Positions 51,054-59,698 are shown, counted from the stretch's first letter. The stretch: DNA of 64,000 nucleotides from Angelakisella massiliensis (GCF_900104675.1 NZ_LT629945.1:315001-379000), one strand, 5' to 3'. Notes: generated by a model not told the origin, from the letters alone. Numbers and translations are program-made.

Positions 51054-52001
51054 ATGCCCAAAAAGAAACCGGACATAACCACAGATCTGAATAAACGACT
51101 GGATGCTGCACGTCTTCTTATCCCCCAAATTTCAAAAAATTCCTTTGCTTCCATTGATGATCCAGTGACAGGAGCATTTGCTGCCTATCTTACTAAAGGT
51201 CAAAATGCCGCAATCGTTATGGTTTGTCCCAAACGTGACCTGCTGAAAGATGTCGGCGATCTGAAAACCATGCTCAATGCTGAAGGGATAAGCAAGCCCA
51301 AAATCATTCTGCGAGAACCAAATGTTTCATATATTTGCCTGAAACGCTTGGAAAACGCTCGAAAAAATGGGCATCAGATCCCCGACAGTTTCAGTATGAG
51401 ACTTCGCGTTGCCTCTCTCCCACCTCGGCTGCGGAGTCTTGCCCAGGTGCAGAGCTGTTCACGCACCTGCATTTTACGTAATGAATGTCAATTCGCTGCT
51501 TTTCTGGCCAGAATCAAAAACGCCGGAAATGGAACATTCATAGCCATAAGTGAGGAGGAATTTGCCGTATCGTCTATTCAGGGAGAACTGCCAAGGGTGC
51601 GGATCATAATCCGTTCAGCAGCAACTGCAAACGGGTATGCCGATCAGTTTGCTTTACGCCGGCGGGATCTCAGAAAGACTTTGATTCAAACTGAAATGCT
51701 CTGCGGAACAGAGAAGAAAAAGAAAGAAACCATCCGCAAAATCACTCACGATGTCAAAACGAATACAGAACAGCTTTTTGACGATTCATCTTTAACCCGA
51801 AATCAGGCCTTGAACCTGATTGGCGAGATCCATAAAGCTCTTCGTCAAATTCAGCAACTGTGCCGGGCAGAACTCGTAGGACTTGGACCCGAGCGAGCAG
51901 CTTGGCGTCAAAATCTAAATCATGCGCTTGAAGTTACCAGCCTAAGAGCGGATGAACTTTTTGAAATCAACAGTCAAATTTTGACTGTCATAAAAAAGTG
52001 A
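51054..52001 (+). CDS. Unknown protein with Cys cluster
   Basis: 315 residues; GGGGGAG is 7 bases before the ATG. Basic N-terminus. Residues about 135-150 carry a Cys group (VQSCSRTCILRNECQFAAFL) that could bind zinc or an iron-sulfur cluster. The C-terminal third is helical (RAELVGLGPERAAWRQNLNH). Some segments recall helicase-associated proteins, but no Walker motif is present. It may be the accessory or degraded remainder of a replication protein. Placed between primase-like and excisionase genes. Confidence 0.6.
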   Translation: MPKKKPDITTDLNKRLDAARLLIPQISKNSFASIDDPVTGAFAAYLTKGQNAAIVMVCPKRDLLKDVGDLKTMLNAEGISKPKIILREPNVSYICLKRLENARKNGHQIPDSFSMRLRVASLPPRLRSLAQVQSCSRTCILRNECQFAAFLARIKNAGNGTFIAISEEEFAVSSIQGELPRVRIIIRSAATANGYADQFALRRRDLRKTLIQTEMLCGTEKKKKETIRKITHDVKTNTEQLFDDSSLTRNQALNLIGEIHKALRQIQQLCRAELVGLGPERAAWRQNLNHALEVTSLRADELFEINSQILTVIKK

Positions 52002-52016
52002 AGGGAGGCGATACCA

Positions 52017-52289
52017 ATGCAGGAGCAGGATCTTGACTTCAAGGCAGCTCTGGAACTGGTTGAAAAAGACCTGGTAAACTATCCCCCCACTCTTCAGCCC
52101 AAACATATAGCCAAATATTTGGGGATCAGTTTATCGTTGGCCTATAAACTGTTCCATTCCGGTGAGCTGCCAACAGTCAATTTGCCAAATTCAAAATTTC
52201 TCGTGGTTCCTAAAAGCGTGTTTATACGCTGGTATGCGACCCGCCTCAGCAATGATCATCTTGAAAGTCCTATGCGGAAGGATGTATAA
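52017..52289 (+). CDS. Excisionase-like helix-turn-helix protein
   Basis: 90 residues. The core LQPKHIAKYLGISLSLAYKL followed by FHSGELPTVNLPNSKFLVVP is a MerR/Xis-type winged helix as found in excisionases. It lies 73 bases upstream of the integrase frame on the same strand, the normal place for xis in integrative elements. It probably bends DNA at the attachment site and steers the integrase to excision. Confidence 0.75.
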   Translation: MQEQDLDFKAALELVEKDLVNYPPTLQPKHIAKYLGISLSLAYKLFHSGELPTVNLPNSKFLVVPKSVFIRWYATRLSNDHLESPMRKDV

Positions 52290-52362
52290 TACTTCCGCAA
52301 AGCAAGATCATCTGCCAGGCGGTTTTTTGTTTGTCCTCGCAAAGTGAAAGGAGGACAATATT

Positions 52363-54092
52363 ATGATGCACGGCTCAAACAGCCATGCCGGGGCCAAAGA
52401 GCCTCGAAAGCGAGGAACAGGAAATATCCGACGTTATGCAAATGGCGTCTGGCAAGCGAGTTTTTCACATCATGGGCAGCGTATGTTCGTTCAAGCCATC
52501 TCTCGTGATGAAGCTAACGCAAAGCTGCAGACTGCTCTACAATGGTCCACCGATGATTTTGGCAGTACAAAAGAGTCGCTCCATAACTATCTCATCGAAC
52601 ATGGATTCGACAGCGGCATCAAACGAACTGTCCCCACAGCAATTACATCGCATCGAATCACACAAAAAAAGAAGGCGCCTGGACACTGGTAATCCATGCG
52701 TATGGGCAGCCTTATCGAATCGGGGCGGTGTCATGGGATGAAGCGGTGGCAAAATACGAGGCGATCGTTAAAGTCTCAAGCGACAATAGCTTTTGCTTTT
52801 CCAATGCTGCTATTGATGCAGCTCTGAAAGCCGCTGGTTTCCCCACTGGCCGGCTTACAACAGAACCCCGGGAAAAGAAGGACCGATACGGTCATGGCCC
52901 GTTCCGAAACGGTGTCCGTCTCCGTAAGGAAGGATTTTTTGAAGCTCGGTACTGTTTTGAAGGTCATCGGGAAAGCCTGTATGCTCCAACAGAAGAGGAA
53001 GCTCAAAAGAAATTGAGGGCTGTTCTGGTTGCTATTGACAATGGCACCTATGTTGGACGAAATCGTGAGACTTTTTGCGGTTTTTTAATCAGCTGGGTGG
53101 AACATGCCGAAAAGACCAGTTTGCGGCCTAACACTGCAAAAAAATACCGGTCCTACATCATTGGCCATTTTCTCCCTTTTTTTGAAGATAAAAAACTGCA
53201 GGAGATCACCACGTTGATGCTGCAGGATTTCTTCAATCTGCAAGCCTGTTCGGGACGGATTGACGGAAAAGAAGGCGGCCTCTCGCACAAAACCCTCGTG
53301 GATATGCGCAATATGCTCAACAAGGCGCTCAACTATGCTGTCAATCCTGGTCGGCTGCTGGCGAGCAACCCGGCACGTGAAATTGAACTGAAATTTCACA
53401 GGGCGCAATCTGTTCCCTTGTTTACAGATGAACAGCAAGAGCGTCTGATTCGGGCTGGAATGGCCTCAGAAGACGACCCAATTGCCTGGGCTGTTGTTAT
53501 ACTCCTTTGCACTGGAATGCGCAGAGGAGAGCTACTGGGCCTCCAGCTGGGGCAAATAGGCCCAGGGTGCAGTTATTTCAGAGTGGAAAAATCTCTTGCC
53601 CGAATGGATCACCCAAACCGTCAGCAGGCACCAGATTTTGAGCGTGTTGATCTTTGGACAAAAAAGAAAACCAAAACAGGGCTATATCTTGGCCCAACAA
53701 AAACTGAATCCTCACGACGGGAGTTCCCCGTCGGGGTCCAGGTGAAGGAGTGCGTCGGTAGACTGATAGCATATCAGGAACGCCTTCTCGGACACAGCAT
53801 TACACAATGTCCGAATCATGGCGCTCAAAATTTTCTCCTGATTACTCCTTTGCTTAGGCCTTACGATCCCAAGACTTTCTCGGACGCTTATATGCGTTAT
53901 TTGAAAGCCAATGGGATTGATTCTGTGACAATTCATTCTACCCGGCACTCTTTCATTACCGCAATGGTCCAGAAACATCCGGATGATCTCGCATCAATTT
54001 CAGAAATAGTGGGTCACTCTGATAAATCGACAACGCTCAGATACACACATGGATCAGATACCCGTAAAAAGAAGTTGATGGACAGTTTCTAA
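52363..54092 (+). CDS. int: Tyrosine integrase expressed by predicted -1 frameshift
   Basis: Two overlapping frames. The first (52,363-52,692) encodes 109 residues; the second continues to 54,092. At 52,665-52,671 the first frame reads CAA AAA AAG, a perfect A AAA AAG slippery heptamer, and a -1 slip there enters the second frame at GAA GGC GCC. The fused ~576-residue protein would have three similar AP2-like arm-binding modules (VWQASFSHHGQRMFVQAISR; AWTLVIHAYGQPYRIGAVSW; FFEARYCFEGHRESLYAPTE), a core-binding domain and the catalytic domain with Arg in TGMRRGELLGL, HSTRH, GHSDKS and the Tyr in LRYTH. A plain mutation or a miscounted A-run is the alternative. The GTG at 52,728 could also give a shorter enzyme. 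Confidence 0.8.
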
Positions 54093-54098
54093 TCTGAT

Positions 54099-54159
54099 GA
54101 TTGCGTAAGAAAGATCTCGGGGTATAAAAAGGTGGTATACGGGAATCTTTTACGCAATC
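54099..54159. repeat. Inverted repeat just past the integrase gene, candidate attachment region
   Basis: GATTGCGTAA (54,099) and TTACGCAATC (54,150), extended by AGAT / ATCT, flank about 33 bases that include GGTATA and GGTATAC. Element-end attachment sites usually sit here. I could not find the matching sequence at the left border, so attR status is only a proposal. Confidence 0.5.
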
Positions 54160-54190
54160 AAGAAGAAAAAATCAGAATCCTTGGACAAAC

Positions 54191-54237
54191 AAAAAAATGA
54201 GAGAGCGGATCATCTTTTATGATCATCCACTCTCTCA
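54191..54237 (-). terminator. Terminator of the long minus-strand operon
   Basis: TGAGAGAG...GGAT pairs with ATCC.CTCTCTCA around a short loop; on the minus strand seven T follow. No gene lies between it and 54,488. Confidence 0.75.
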
Positions 54238-54488
54238 CCCTTGCGCTTCAAAACCTATAAATCGGCTTCTGAAGCTGTTTTATGGAGTGTAAGACCAATT
54301 GAGATATTTGCGGAAATCCATGATTTTCAAGGCTTTGCGGGTTTTCACCCATTATTTTTTTGCCGTTTTCGCTGCGATGGCTGCGGATTTTCCACCCGAG
54401 GGTCAATTTTAGTGTTCGACCAAAAAAGATGTCCGCTTTATCCATGCCGAAAGATTGACTGAGAGAAGCGCCTGCTTCATCGGGCACA

Positions 54489-54848
54489 TCATCCAAGGAG
54501 TTCGTCCAGCAGGTAGTTGTATTCCGGCAGCTGATCCGTGTACTCTTTCATCCATTCCCGCATAGCTCGCTTTTCCAGATTGGTTGCTTCCGTGTAATCC
54601 TCGCTGTGCCCTTCCTGCTCCATAAAGTCGTATGCGAGATTCTGATAGATCTCTTTCACCAATGTTTCGGGATCTTCCAATCGTGTTACATTGGAGTCAT
54701 CAATGGAATCCGCCGCAGGCAGGCCAAGCAGAACATACCCGAACTTTTTCGAATAGACCACATCGAGCAATTCAGAGACTTCAATGTAGTTCTGGAATAC
54801 CCCAAGGACCCTCTCAAGCTCACTTTTCTTTTCCTCTAATGAACTCAT
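54489..54848 (-). CDS. Unknown small acidic protein
   Basis: 119 residues from the ATG ending at 54848 (AAGGAG nine bases upstream). Acidic and largely helical (SSLEEKKSELERVLGVFQNY; YTEATNLEKRAMREWMKEYT). A short hydrophobic strand in the middle (KFGYVLLGLPAAD). No family recognised. Last gene of the operon that begins at 59,674, though 117 bases separate it from the gene before. Confidence 0.6.
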   Translation of the reverse strand: MSSLEEKKSELERVLGVFQNYIEVSELLDVVYSKKFGYVLLGLPAADSIDDSNVTRLEDPETLVKEIYQNLAYDFMEQEGHSEDYTEATNLEKRAMREWMKEYTDQLPEYNYLLDELLG

Positions 54849-54965
54849 GGCAACATCTCCTTCCTGCCGGAATGAGCAACTTTCCCGGTCTGGTGTATGT
54901 GGTTCCTTTATTATACCGCATTTTCTTTGGCCGTGGAAGAGAGGTGGGACGGGAACTTTTCCCAA

Positions 54966-55355
54966 TCACATGGTCTGTTCCATCGTTGCCACCCGGAAAT
55001 AACCATGAGAATATGCGGGGGCCAGATCAATTTCGCCATCTGGGCAATAGACCCGAACTCCTGCTGCGGTCAACTTTTCTCCAATCGCCGCCAAACCTTC
55101 GGCGTCACGAGCCAGACGGTCGCCGTTCATCACCAGCACCCGGTCATAGACTCCATGTCGTGCATCACGGATCAGCGTTCGAATGCTCTGTCGGTTTGCG
55201 TCCAAGCCGCTCTCATATTGGAGCATCTCTGCGGAAATCGAAAAGCCAAGCTGGCCGGCGAGGCTTCGGAGTGCGGTGAGCTGCTGGTTTATGGCGAGAC
55301 AGTTGCTTTCCGTAGACGCTCCATCTACCCGGCAGTATAGGCAGCACTTAGACAT
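54966..55355 (-). CDS. Resolvase N-domain-like protein lacking the usual catalytic serine
   Basis: 129 residues from the ATG ending at 55355 (AAGGAGG upstream). It has the serine recombinase N-terminal fold: CCLYCRVDGASTES at the start, NQQLTALRSLAGQLGF, then DRVLVMNGDRLARDAEGLAA, matching the D-R-L-x-R active region of resolvases. Where the family has Y-x-R-V-S-T, this has YCRVDGAST: the serine is displaced, so it is probably not a classical recombinase. There is no C-terminal DNA-binding domain. It may be an accessory or dominant subunit. Confidence 0.7.
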   Translation of the reverse strand: MSKCCLYCRVDGASTESNCLAINQQLTALRSLAGQLGFSISAEMLQYESGLDANRQSIRTLIRDARHGVYDRVLVMNGDRLARDAEGLAAIGEKLTAAGVRVYCPDGEIDLAPAYSHGYFRVATMEQTM

Positions 55356-55397
55356 CTGATTTGACCTCCTTGAACGAATTTGGGGAGACGCTAACAC

Positions 55398-55709
55398 TCA
55401 GCCCTGACATTCATCCCGGATGAAATCATACAGGGCTTCCGGTTCCTTCAGGCACCACTTAGTTTTTTCATCATCGGTCCAGACTTCATAGTCCGGGGCG
55501 GCATCGTAAAGCCACCAGCTGATATAGTCGTACTGGTCGTTGACCGCTTCCTTCAGTACATCCAGCAAGGCGGCAAGAAGCGGCGCTCCGCCCTCAAATA
55601 CGAAATGTCCGTCTCGCATCAGGGTGAGTGCCTTACTGAACTGTTCATCTCGATCCTTTTGCGCTTGAATCTTTCGCAGGGCTTCACAGAAGGTTTCCTT
55701 GGACAGCAT
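55398..55709 (-). CDS. Unknown small protein
   Basis: 103 residues from the ATG ending at 55709, which overlaps the stop of the preceding gene (TAATG). Helical N-terminal half (FCEALRKIQAQKDRDEQFSK) and a C-terminal part with WWLYDAAPDYEVWTDDEKTK. Similar small proteins of about this length occur in Clostridia mobile islands, but I know no function. Confidence 0.6.
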   Translation of the reverse strand: MLSKETFCEALRKIQAQKDRDEQFSKALTLMRDGHFVFEGGAPLLAALLDVLKEAVNDQYDYISWWLYDAAPDYEVWTDDEKTKWCLKEPEALYDFIRDECQG

Positions 55710-55933
55710 TAAAGTCCCCCTCCCAGATTCTCCCCCTCCGCTTCCTGTTCGGCTTTCCATTTCAGAAGCAAGGTGATGGCCAACTCCTGAGTAGCGGGAT
55801 CGACGCAGAACTCGAAGAACTTCACAGCCAACATTTCTGGCGTCAGCCCCATCGGGGCGATTACCGCTTCCAGTTGCTCCAGAAGTTCCGCATCTACTTG
55901 GATTTCCACGAGCTCATATCGCTTTTCATCCAT
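55709..55933 (-). CDS. Small RelB/DinJ-like protein
   Basis: 74 residues. The pattern VEIQVDAELLEQLEAVIAPM followed by GLTPEMLAVKFFEFCVDP resembles the ribbon-helix-helix N-terminus of RelB/DinJ antitoxins, but a matching toxin (RelE/YafQ type) is not seen nearby. Start overlaps the preceding gene by eight bases; stop overlaps the next start. Acting as an operon regulator is one possibility. Confidence 0.55.
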   Translation of the reverse strand: MDEKRYELVEIQVDAELLEQLEAVIAPMGLTPEMLAVKFFEFCVDPATQELAITLLLKWKAEQEAEGENLGGGL

Positions 55934-56810
55934 GGTGCGTTTCCTCGCCTTCCGAAGCTTCCTTCCGCAACTCGTCCAGCCGCTGCCGGAACAGCTCCTG
56001 GAGCTCCTTCCAGACCTGCGGCTGCTTGAGGGGCGCTATCGGCTGGTTCAGTTCCCGCTCCAGATCGGCGACAGCCACCGACAGCGTCTTTTCATCGAAC
56101 AACTGGTAGTGGCGACGAAGATACTGGACGACCGCCGCACTCTCCTCATCTTCGCTGCGCATGGCATAGCGGAGGGCGCTGTTGATGACACAGGAAAAGT
56201 CATCCACATAGTCAAGGTTGAACCAGGAGGCTGGGCAGAGAACCAGGTCATCTTTGCCTTCCTCGGTGATCACCAGCCCAATGTCCTCGCGGCTTATTCT
56301 TTCCAACACGGTGTCCAGGTCATCTGCCAGTGTCTGGCGTGAGATGCGTTCCATGCTTTCCAGAGGTTGTAAAATCGGCATCCTTTCCTTCCTCCTATCG
56401 TCTTCTTTAATCTTGCCAGATGTGAGCGTCCGGCTCAGGCTATACCATACTCGGTGATATGGCTCCTGTTCTTCATATCGGCTCAAATGTTTGCTGATTT
56501 TTGCTGCGGCGGTGGAACGGGTAGCTTCGTCCAGACGGCTCAGGTTCCGGCAGGTGAATTCCGCGACTATGCCGGGCATATAGGTGTGCCGCCCCAGACT
56601 GTACTGGATCGCTGCCAGAACGATATGCCGCAGCCCTCCATCCAAAATGGGAGCGAGGATTCTCACGGAGAACAGCAGCCCGGTGCTTCCTTTTTGGGAC
56701 TGGAGAGAGAGGCCGTTTCGCTCGGCTCGTTCCATCATGTGCGTCCAGTCCTGCTGTGCGATGAAACCGGCTACAGGAGCCACCTCATAAAAGCCTTTTT
56801 TATGTCTCAC
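55926..56810 (-). CDS. Unknown protein, possible fusion with a Phd/YefM-like domain
   Basis: 294 residues. Residues about 60-125 (IVLAAIQYSLGRHTYMPGIV...LSKHLSRYEEQ) recall a helical domain common in mobile-element proteins with the LGRxTYxP motif. From about 144, MPILQPLESMERISRQTLAD and LERISREDIGLVITEEGKDD look like a Phd/YefM-type segment; an internal ATG with AGGAAAGG upstream there could start a separate shorter product. The C-terminus is helical. Start overlaps the metallophosphoesterase stop by four bases. Confidence 0.6.
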   Translation of the reverse strand: MRHKKGFYEVAPVAGFIAQQDWTHMMERAERNGLSLQSQKGSTGLLFSVRILAPILDGGLRHIVLAAIQYSLGRHTYMPGIVAEFTCRNLSRLDEATRSTAAAKISKHLSRYEEQEPYHRVWYSLSRTLTSGKIKEDDRRKERMPILQPLESMERISRQTLADDLDTVLERISREDIGLVITEEGKDDLVLCPASWFNLDYVDDFSCVINSALRYAMRSEDEESAAVVQYLRRHYQLFDEKTLSVAVADLERELNQPIAPLKQPQVWKELQELFRQRLDELRKEASEGEETHHG

Positions 56811-57370
56811 GGCTGCACCTCAAGCCCGGATTTTGACTGACCTTTATACAGAAGATTGTTGGCCTCCATCTCCTCAAAGGTGACCGGCTCGAAGTGATTG
56901 AAATCCACTCCTGCATTCAGCATTCTCTCGTTTGCTTGGATGAGCGGCCAGTAATCCGCGTCGGTATTGCCGTGGATGTGGCCAAAGACCATGTAGCAGC
57001 GCATGATGTGAGGCCAAGACATCATGGGGTAGTGACAAAGTGTGTACTGCCGCTTCCCGTCTGCGACATACAGCAGGTTATTGACGCTTTCAAAGAATCG
57101 TTCTGTCTGACAACTCCTGATCCATCCCCTGTCATGATTCCCAAGGATGAGATGTTTCTTCCCCCGCAGCCGCCGCAGGTATTCCTCCGGCGGCTTTTGG
57201 CTGCGGTAGATCAGGTCGCCGAGGATATAGACAGTATCCTTCCCTGTGACCTTATGGTTCCAGTTTTCGATGAGAGTTTCGTCCATCTCCTCGATACTGG
57301 AAAAGGGCCGATTGCAAAGGCGGATGCAGTTTTCGTGACCGAGATGTAGGTCAGAGGTAAAGAAGATCAT
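56807..57370 (-). CDS. Metallophosphoesterase (calcineurin-like)
   Basis: 187 residues. All metal motifs are present: FTSDLHLGHENC (D-x-H), VYILGDLIYRS (GD), LILGNHDRGW (GNHD), LCHYPMM (H) and VFGHIHGN (GHxH). Such small enzymes hydrolyse phosphodiesters or phosphomonoesters with Mn2+ or Fe/Zn; some act on nucleotides or RNA ends. Overlaps its neighbours by four bases on each side. A second, different metallophosphoesterase starts this operon. Confidence 0.9.
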   Translation of the reverse strand: MIFFTSDLHLGHENCIRLCNRPFSSIEEMDETLIENWNHKVTGKDTVYILGDLIYRSQKPPEEYLRRLRGKKHLILGNHDRGWIRSCQTERFFESVNNLLYVADGKRQYTLCHYPMMSWPHIMRCYMVFGHIHGNTDADYWPLIQANERMLNAGVDFNHFEPVTFEEMEANNLLYKGQSKSGLEVQP

Positions 57371-58611
57371 GGGGTTTCACCCTCCTTCTTCATCCTGGGA
57401 ACTGGGATTGGCTGCCATCGGCAGTATTTTGCAAGTTCATCCTGACGCTCCCGAGGCAGGTTCATAAAATCGACAATGCTCTCTCCCGGAAACCTGGCGT
57501 GGCAGTAGGCGGGAAAGACTCCCTCCGGCACGATGCCGATGGACTCCGCTCCGGTCAGGCGGGCCTTCAGTTCCTCTGCGTTTCGGATACATGCGGGAAC
57601 GCCTGCCCGATGAAGCGCCAGAAAGAAGCGGACCGCCTCAATCGTCCGGGTCTCCGCAAGACCGGCCACCACCAGATAGTAGCCATGTGCATCCCGGTGT
57701 ACGATGCAGTCAATGTGGGTGCTGTTGCCGCCCCGGCATACCTCCCAGGGGTGGCCGGTGCGGGGACGCTCTTTCAGCCACCGGGCAAAGGCTTCGGGGG
57801 AATCTCCGTCCAGCTTGGACAGTCCCTCGTCCCGCCCATCGGCGTGGAGAGCGTACTGCTCTTTTTCCGATTTCTCCGTTCCGGTGTAACCCATAGCCCG
57901 ATAGCCCAGAGCACAGAAGTGATAGAATTCGTTTGCGGTCACGGATGGGAGCCGCTTGTTATTTCCAAAAGGATACCCCGCCGCCGAGGTGAGAAACTCC
58001 TCCACCTCCTGCTGGGAGAAGTCCTGGAAGAACTCCTCCTTCCACTGTGGGAATACCCTCCACAGATCCCGGCGCAGGATGGTTCCGGTTCGATGCCAGA
58101 TGGGCAGCTCCCGTTCCACCAGTTCCTGATAAGAACCGGTTTCCACCATCTGAACGGCGTCCCGTACCGCCTCCTCCAGCCAAGCGGTGAATTTGGAGAT
58201 ATCGTTGGGGAAGGAACGTTCTCTGCGGCCATCCACTTCCAGCACATGCCGATGCCCCAAGAATATTGCCCGATACCCGATCTCTTGATCCTCGCCAGCG
58301 GCAAAGTGGAACCACGCTGCCTCCTCCGGGAACTCGGAATGCCACCAGGTTTCAAACTCCTCAAAGTTCTCCACCTGGCCGTCTGCCCGCAGTTCCTCAA
58401 AGCTGCCGAAGTCTTCGATGGTACCTCGCTCCGCACGGAGCCATAGTTCCCAGCTTGTGTTCTCCGGGCCTGGCTCCAGCCGGTGGAGAAGGCGGAAGAT
58501 CCGGTCGATGGCCGCATAGGATGTCTCGTCATAGGTGAAGGAGCAGTTGATGTTTCGGTATTCCACCCGACCCAGCCAGTTGATGTAGTGCTTGATCTCC
58601 GGCGCTTTCAT
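57367..58611 (-). CDS. Unknown large protein
   Basis: 414 residues with no membrane segment. Rich in Trp, Phe, Glu and Arg (ENFEEFETWWHSEFPEEAAW). The centre has TANEFYHFCALGYRAMGYTG and the later part GNSTHIDCIVHRDAHGYYLV. The order of conserved aromatic residues resembles uncharacterised proteins of Firmicutes islands that travel with the metallophosphoesterase, but I recognise no catalytic motif. Four-base overlaps to both neighbours indicate translational coupling. Confidence 0.6.
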   Translation of the reverse strand: MKAPEIKHYINWLGRVEYRNINCSFTYDETSYAAIDRIFRLLHRLEPGPENTSWELWLRAERGTIEDFGSFEELRADGQVENFEEFETWWHSEFPEEAAWFHFAAGEDQEIGYRAIFLGHRHVLEVDGRRERSFPNDISKFTAWLEEAVRDAVQMVETGSYQELVERELPIWHRTGTILRRDLWRVFPQWKEEFFQDFSQQEVEEFLTSAAGYPFGNNKRLPSVTANEFYHFCALGYRAMGYTGTEKSEKEQYALHADGRDEGLSKLDGDSPEAFARWLKERPRTGHPWEVCRGGNSTHIDCIVHRDAHGYYLVVAGLAETRTIEAVRFFLALHRAGVPACIRNAEELKARLTGAESIGIVPEGVFPAYCHARFPGESIVDFMNLPRERQDELAKYCRWQPIPVPRMKKEGETP

Positions 58612-58958
58612 GTTTTCACCTCCTCAGTATCCGTATCCCCATCCTCTGTTTCCTCAAACTGGAGCCGGAAGAGGGCAGTGTGCTCTCCCACAAGATCGGG
58701 GTATTTGTAATAGACATGGCGGCAGAGGGTTTTGTACAGTTCAAGGAGCCTCGGATCATCTCCGAAGTCCACAAGCCCGTCCATGATTCGCTCGATCTCC
58801 CGCTCCTCAGTGATCCTGCCGTTCAACACCTGTTCTACCAAACGGCTGTATTGCTGATACGCGGCGTCCATTAGGCGGGAAATCTCCTGGATGATCTCAC
58901 GGATTGCGGCAAAGCACGCCTCCCGCTCCTTGGCCTCCGGTCTTTCTTCCTCCGTCAT
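58608..58958 (-). CDS. Unknown small acidic protein
   Basis: 116 residues, highly charged and helical (TEEERPEAKEREACFAAIRE; EEREIERIMDGLVDFGDD), with an acidic tail (FEETEDGDTDTEEVKT). Overlaps both neighbours by four bases. No family recognised. Confidence 0.6.
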   Translation of the reverse strand: MTEEERPEAKEREACFAAIREIIQEISRLMDAAYQQYSRLVEQVLNGRITEEREIERIMDGLVDFGDDPRLLELYKTLCRHVYYKYPDLVGEHTALFRLQFEETEDGDTDTEEVKT

Positions 58959-59674
58959 AATGCGCCCCCTCCCGTCAAGAGCTGCGGCGCAGCCTCCACG
59001 CTGTGGAAGAGGAAGTGCATCCGGTCGATATGCTTGTCAATATGCCAGTGCCCACAGAACCAGTGGTCGTATTTGAGTTTCCGCTCGATCTCTTCCAGCC
59101 ATTTCTCGGTAGAGTCGTCCACGGTACTCTGGTCGATCATCGGAAGAAAGGCCTCGCGAGGCTCATACGGATAGGGACAGGTGTGGGAGAGGACGGTATC
59201 TACCTGCCACCCGCAGGCGTCCAGCGTCTGGATAACCTTGTCCTTGATCTCCTGGGAGGGCTGCTCATCCGGCCACCAGCCGTAACCTCTGGCCAGCCGG
59301 TAGAATTTGTCCACGCTGTAAGCTCCGCCGATGACCAAGTGTCGGAGCCCTTCCAGATCAAAGATCTCACCATCCATAGCAAACAGCAGGCGGGGAAAGG
59401 CTTCCTCTACCCAGACTGTCCCGCCGTTCCACTGCTTCGTCCGATAGGAAGGGATGCTGGTCGGCCGGATCTCATGGTTGCCGTGGATGCAGAGCATCGT
59501 CGGCTTTACGGCGGTAAGAACTTTCTTCATCTCTGTGTCTCGCCGGTTTCGGTAGTAGTTCGCTCCTACATCCCCAAGCAGAACCAGAGTATCCTGCTCT
59601 GTCAGCTTCTTGCTGTCGCAAAACTGTATGACCTCATAGGGGTCTCCGTGGATATCACCCGTGTAATAGATCAT
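58955..59674 (-). CDS. Metallophosphoesterase (calcineurin-like), first gene of minus operon
   Basis: 239 residues. Metal motifs: YYTGDIHGDPY (D-x-H), VLLGDVGANYY (GD), CIHGNHEIRP (GNHE), LSHTCPYP (H) and WFCGHWHIDK (GHxH). An inserted segment GYGWWPDEQPSQEIKDK is typical of a phage/island subgroup of Ser/Thr-phosphatase-like enzymes. AAAGGTGG precedes the ATG. The substrate is unknown. A TATAAT box lies at 59,699-59,704 in front of it, with paired direct repeats upstream. Confidence 0.88.
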   Translation of the reverse strand: MIYYTGDIHGDPYEVIQFCDSKKLTEQDTLVLLGDVGANYYRNRRDTEMKKVLTAVKPTMLCIHGNHEIRPTSIPSYRTKQWNGGTVWVEEAFPRLLFAMDGEIFDLEGLRHLVIGGAYSVDKFYRLARGYGWWPDEQPSQEIKDKVIQTLDACGWQVDTVLSHTCPYPYEPREAFLPMIDQSTVDDSTEKWLEEIERKLKYDHWFCGHWHIDKHIDRMHFLFHSVEAAPQLLTGGGAL

Positions 59675-59698
59675 TGGTCATTCCACCTTTCTTTTCTC

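Noticed and set aside
37910-54092. Self-transmissible conjugative element
   Set aside because: No relaxase, coupling protein or VirB4-type gene is present in this interval, so only an integrative or mobilisable element with plasmid-type replication can be supported.
37740-54240. Direct repeat marking attL and attR of the left mobile element
   Set aside because: I compared the sequences around 37,740-37,900 and 54,093-54,240 by eye and found no shared stretch long enough to claim; element ends remain estimates.
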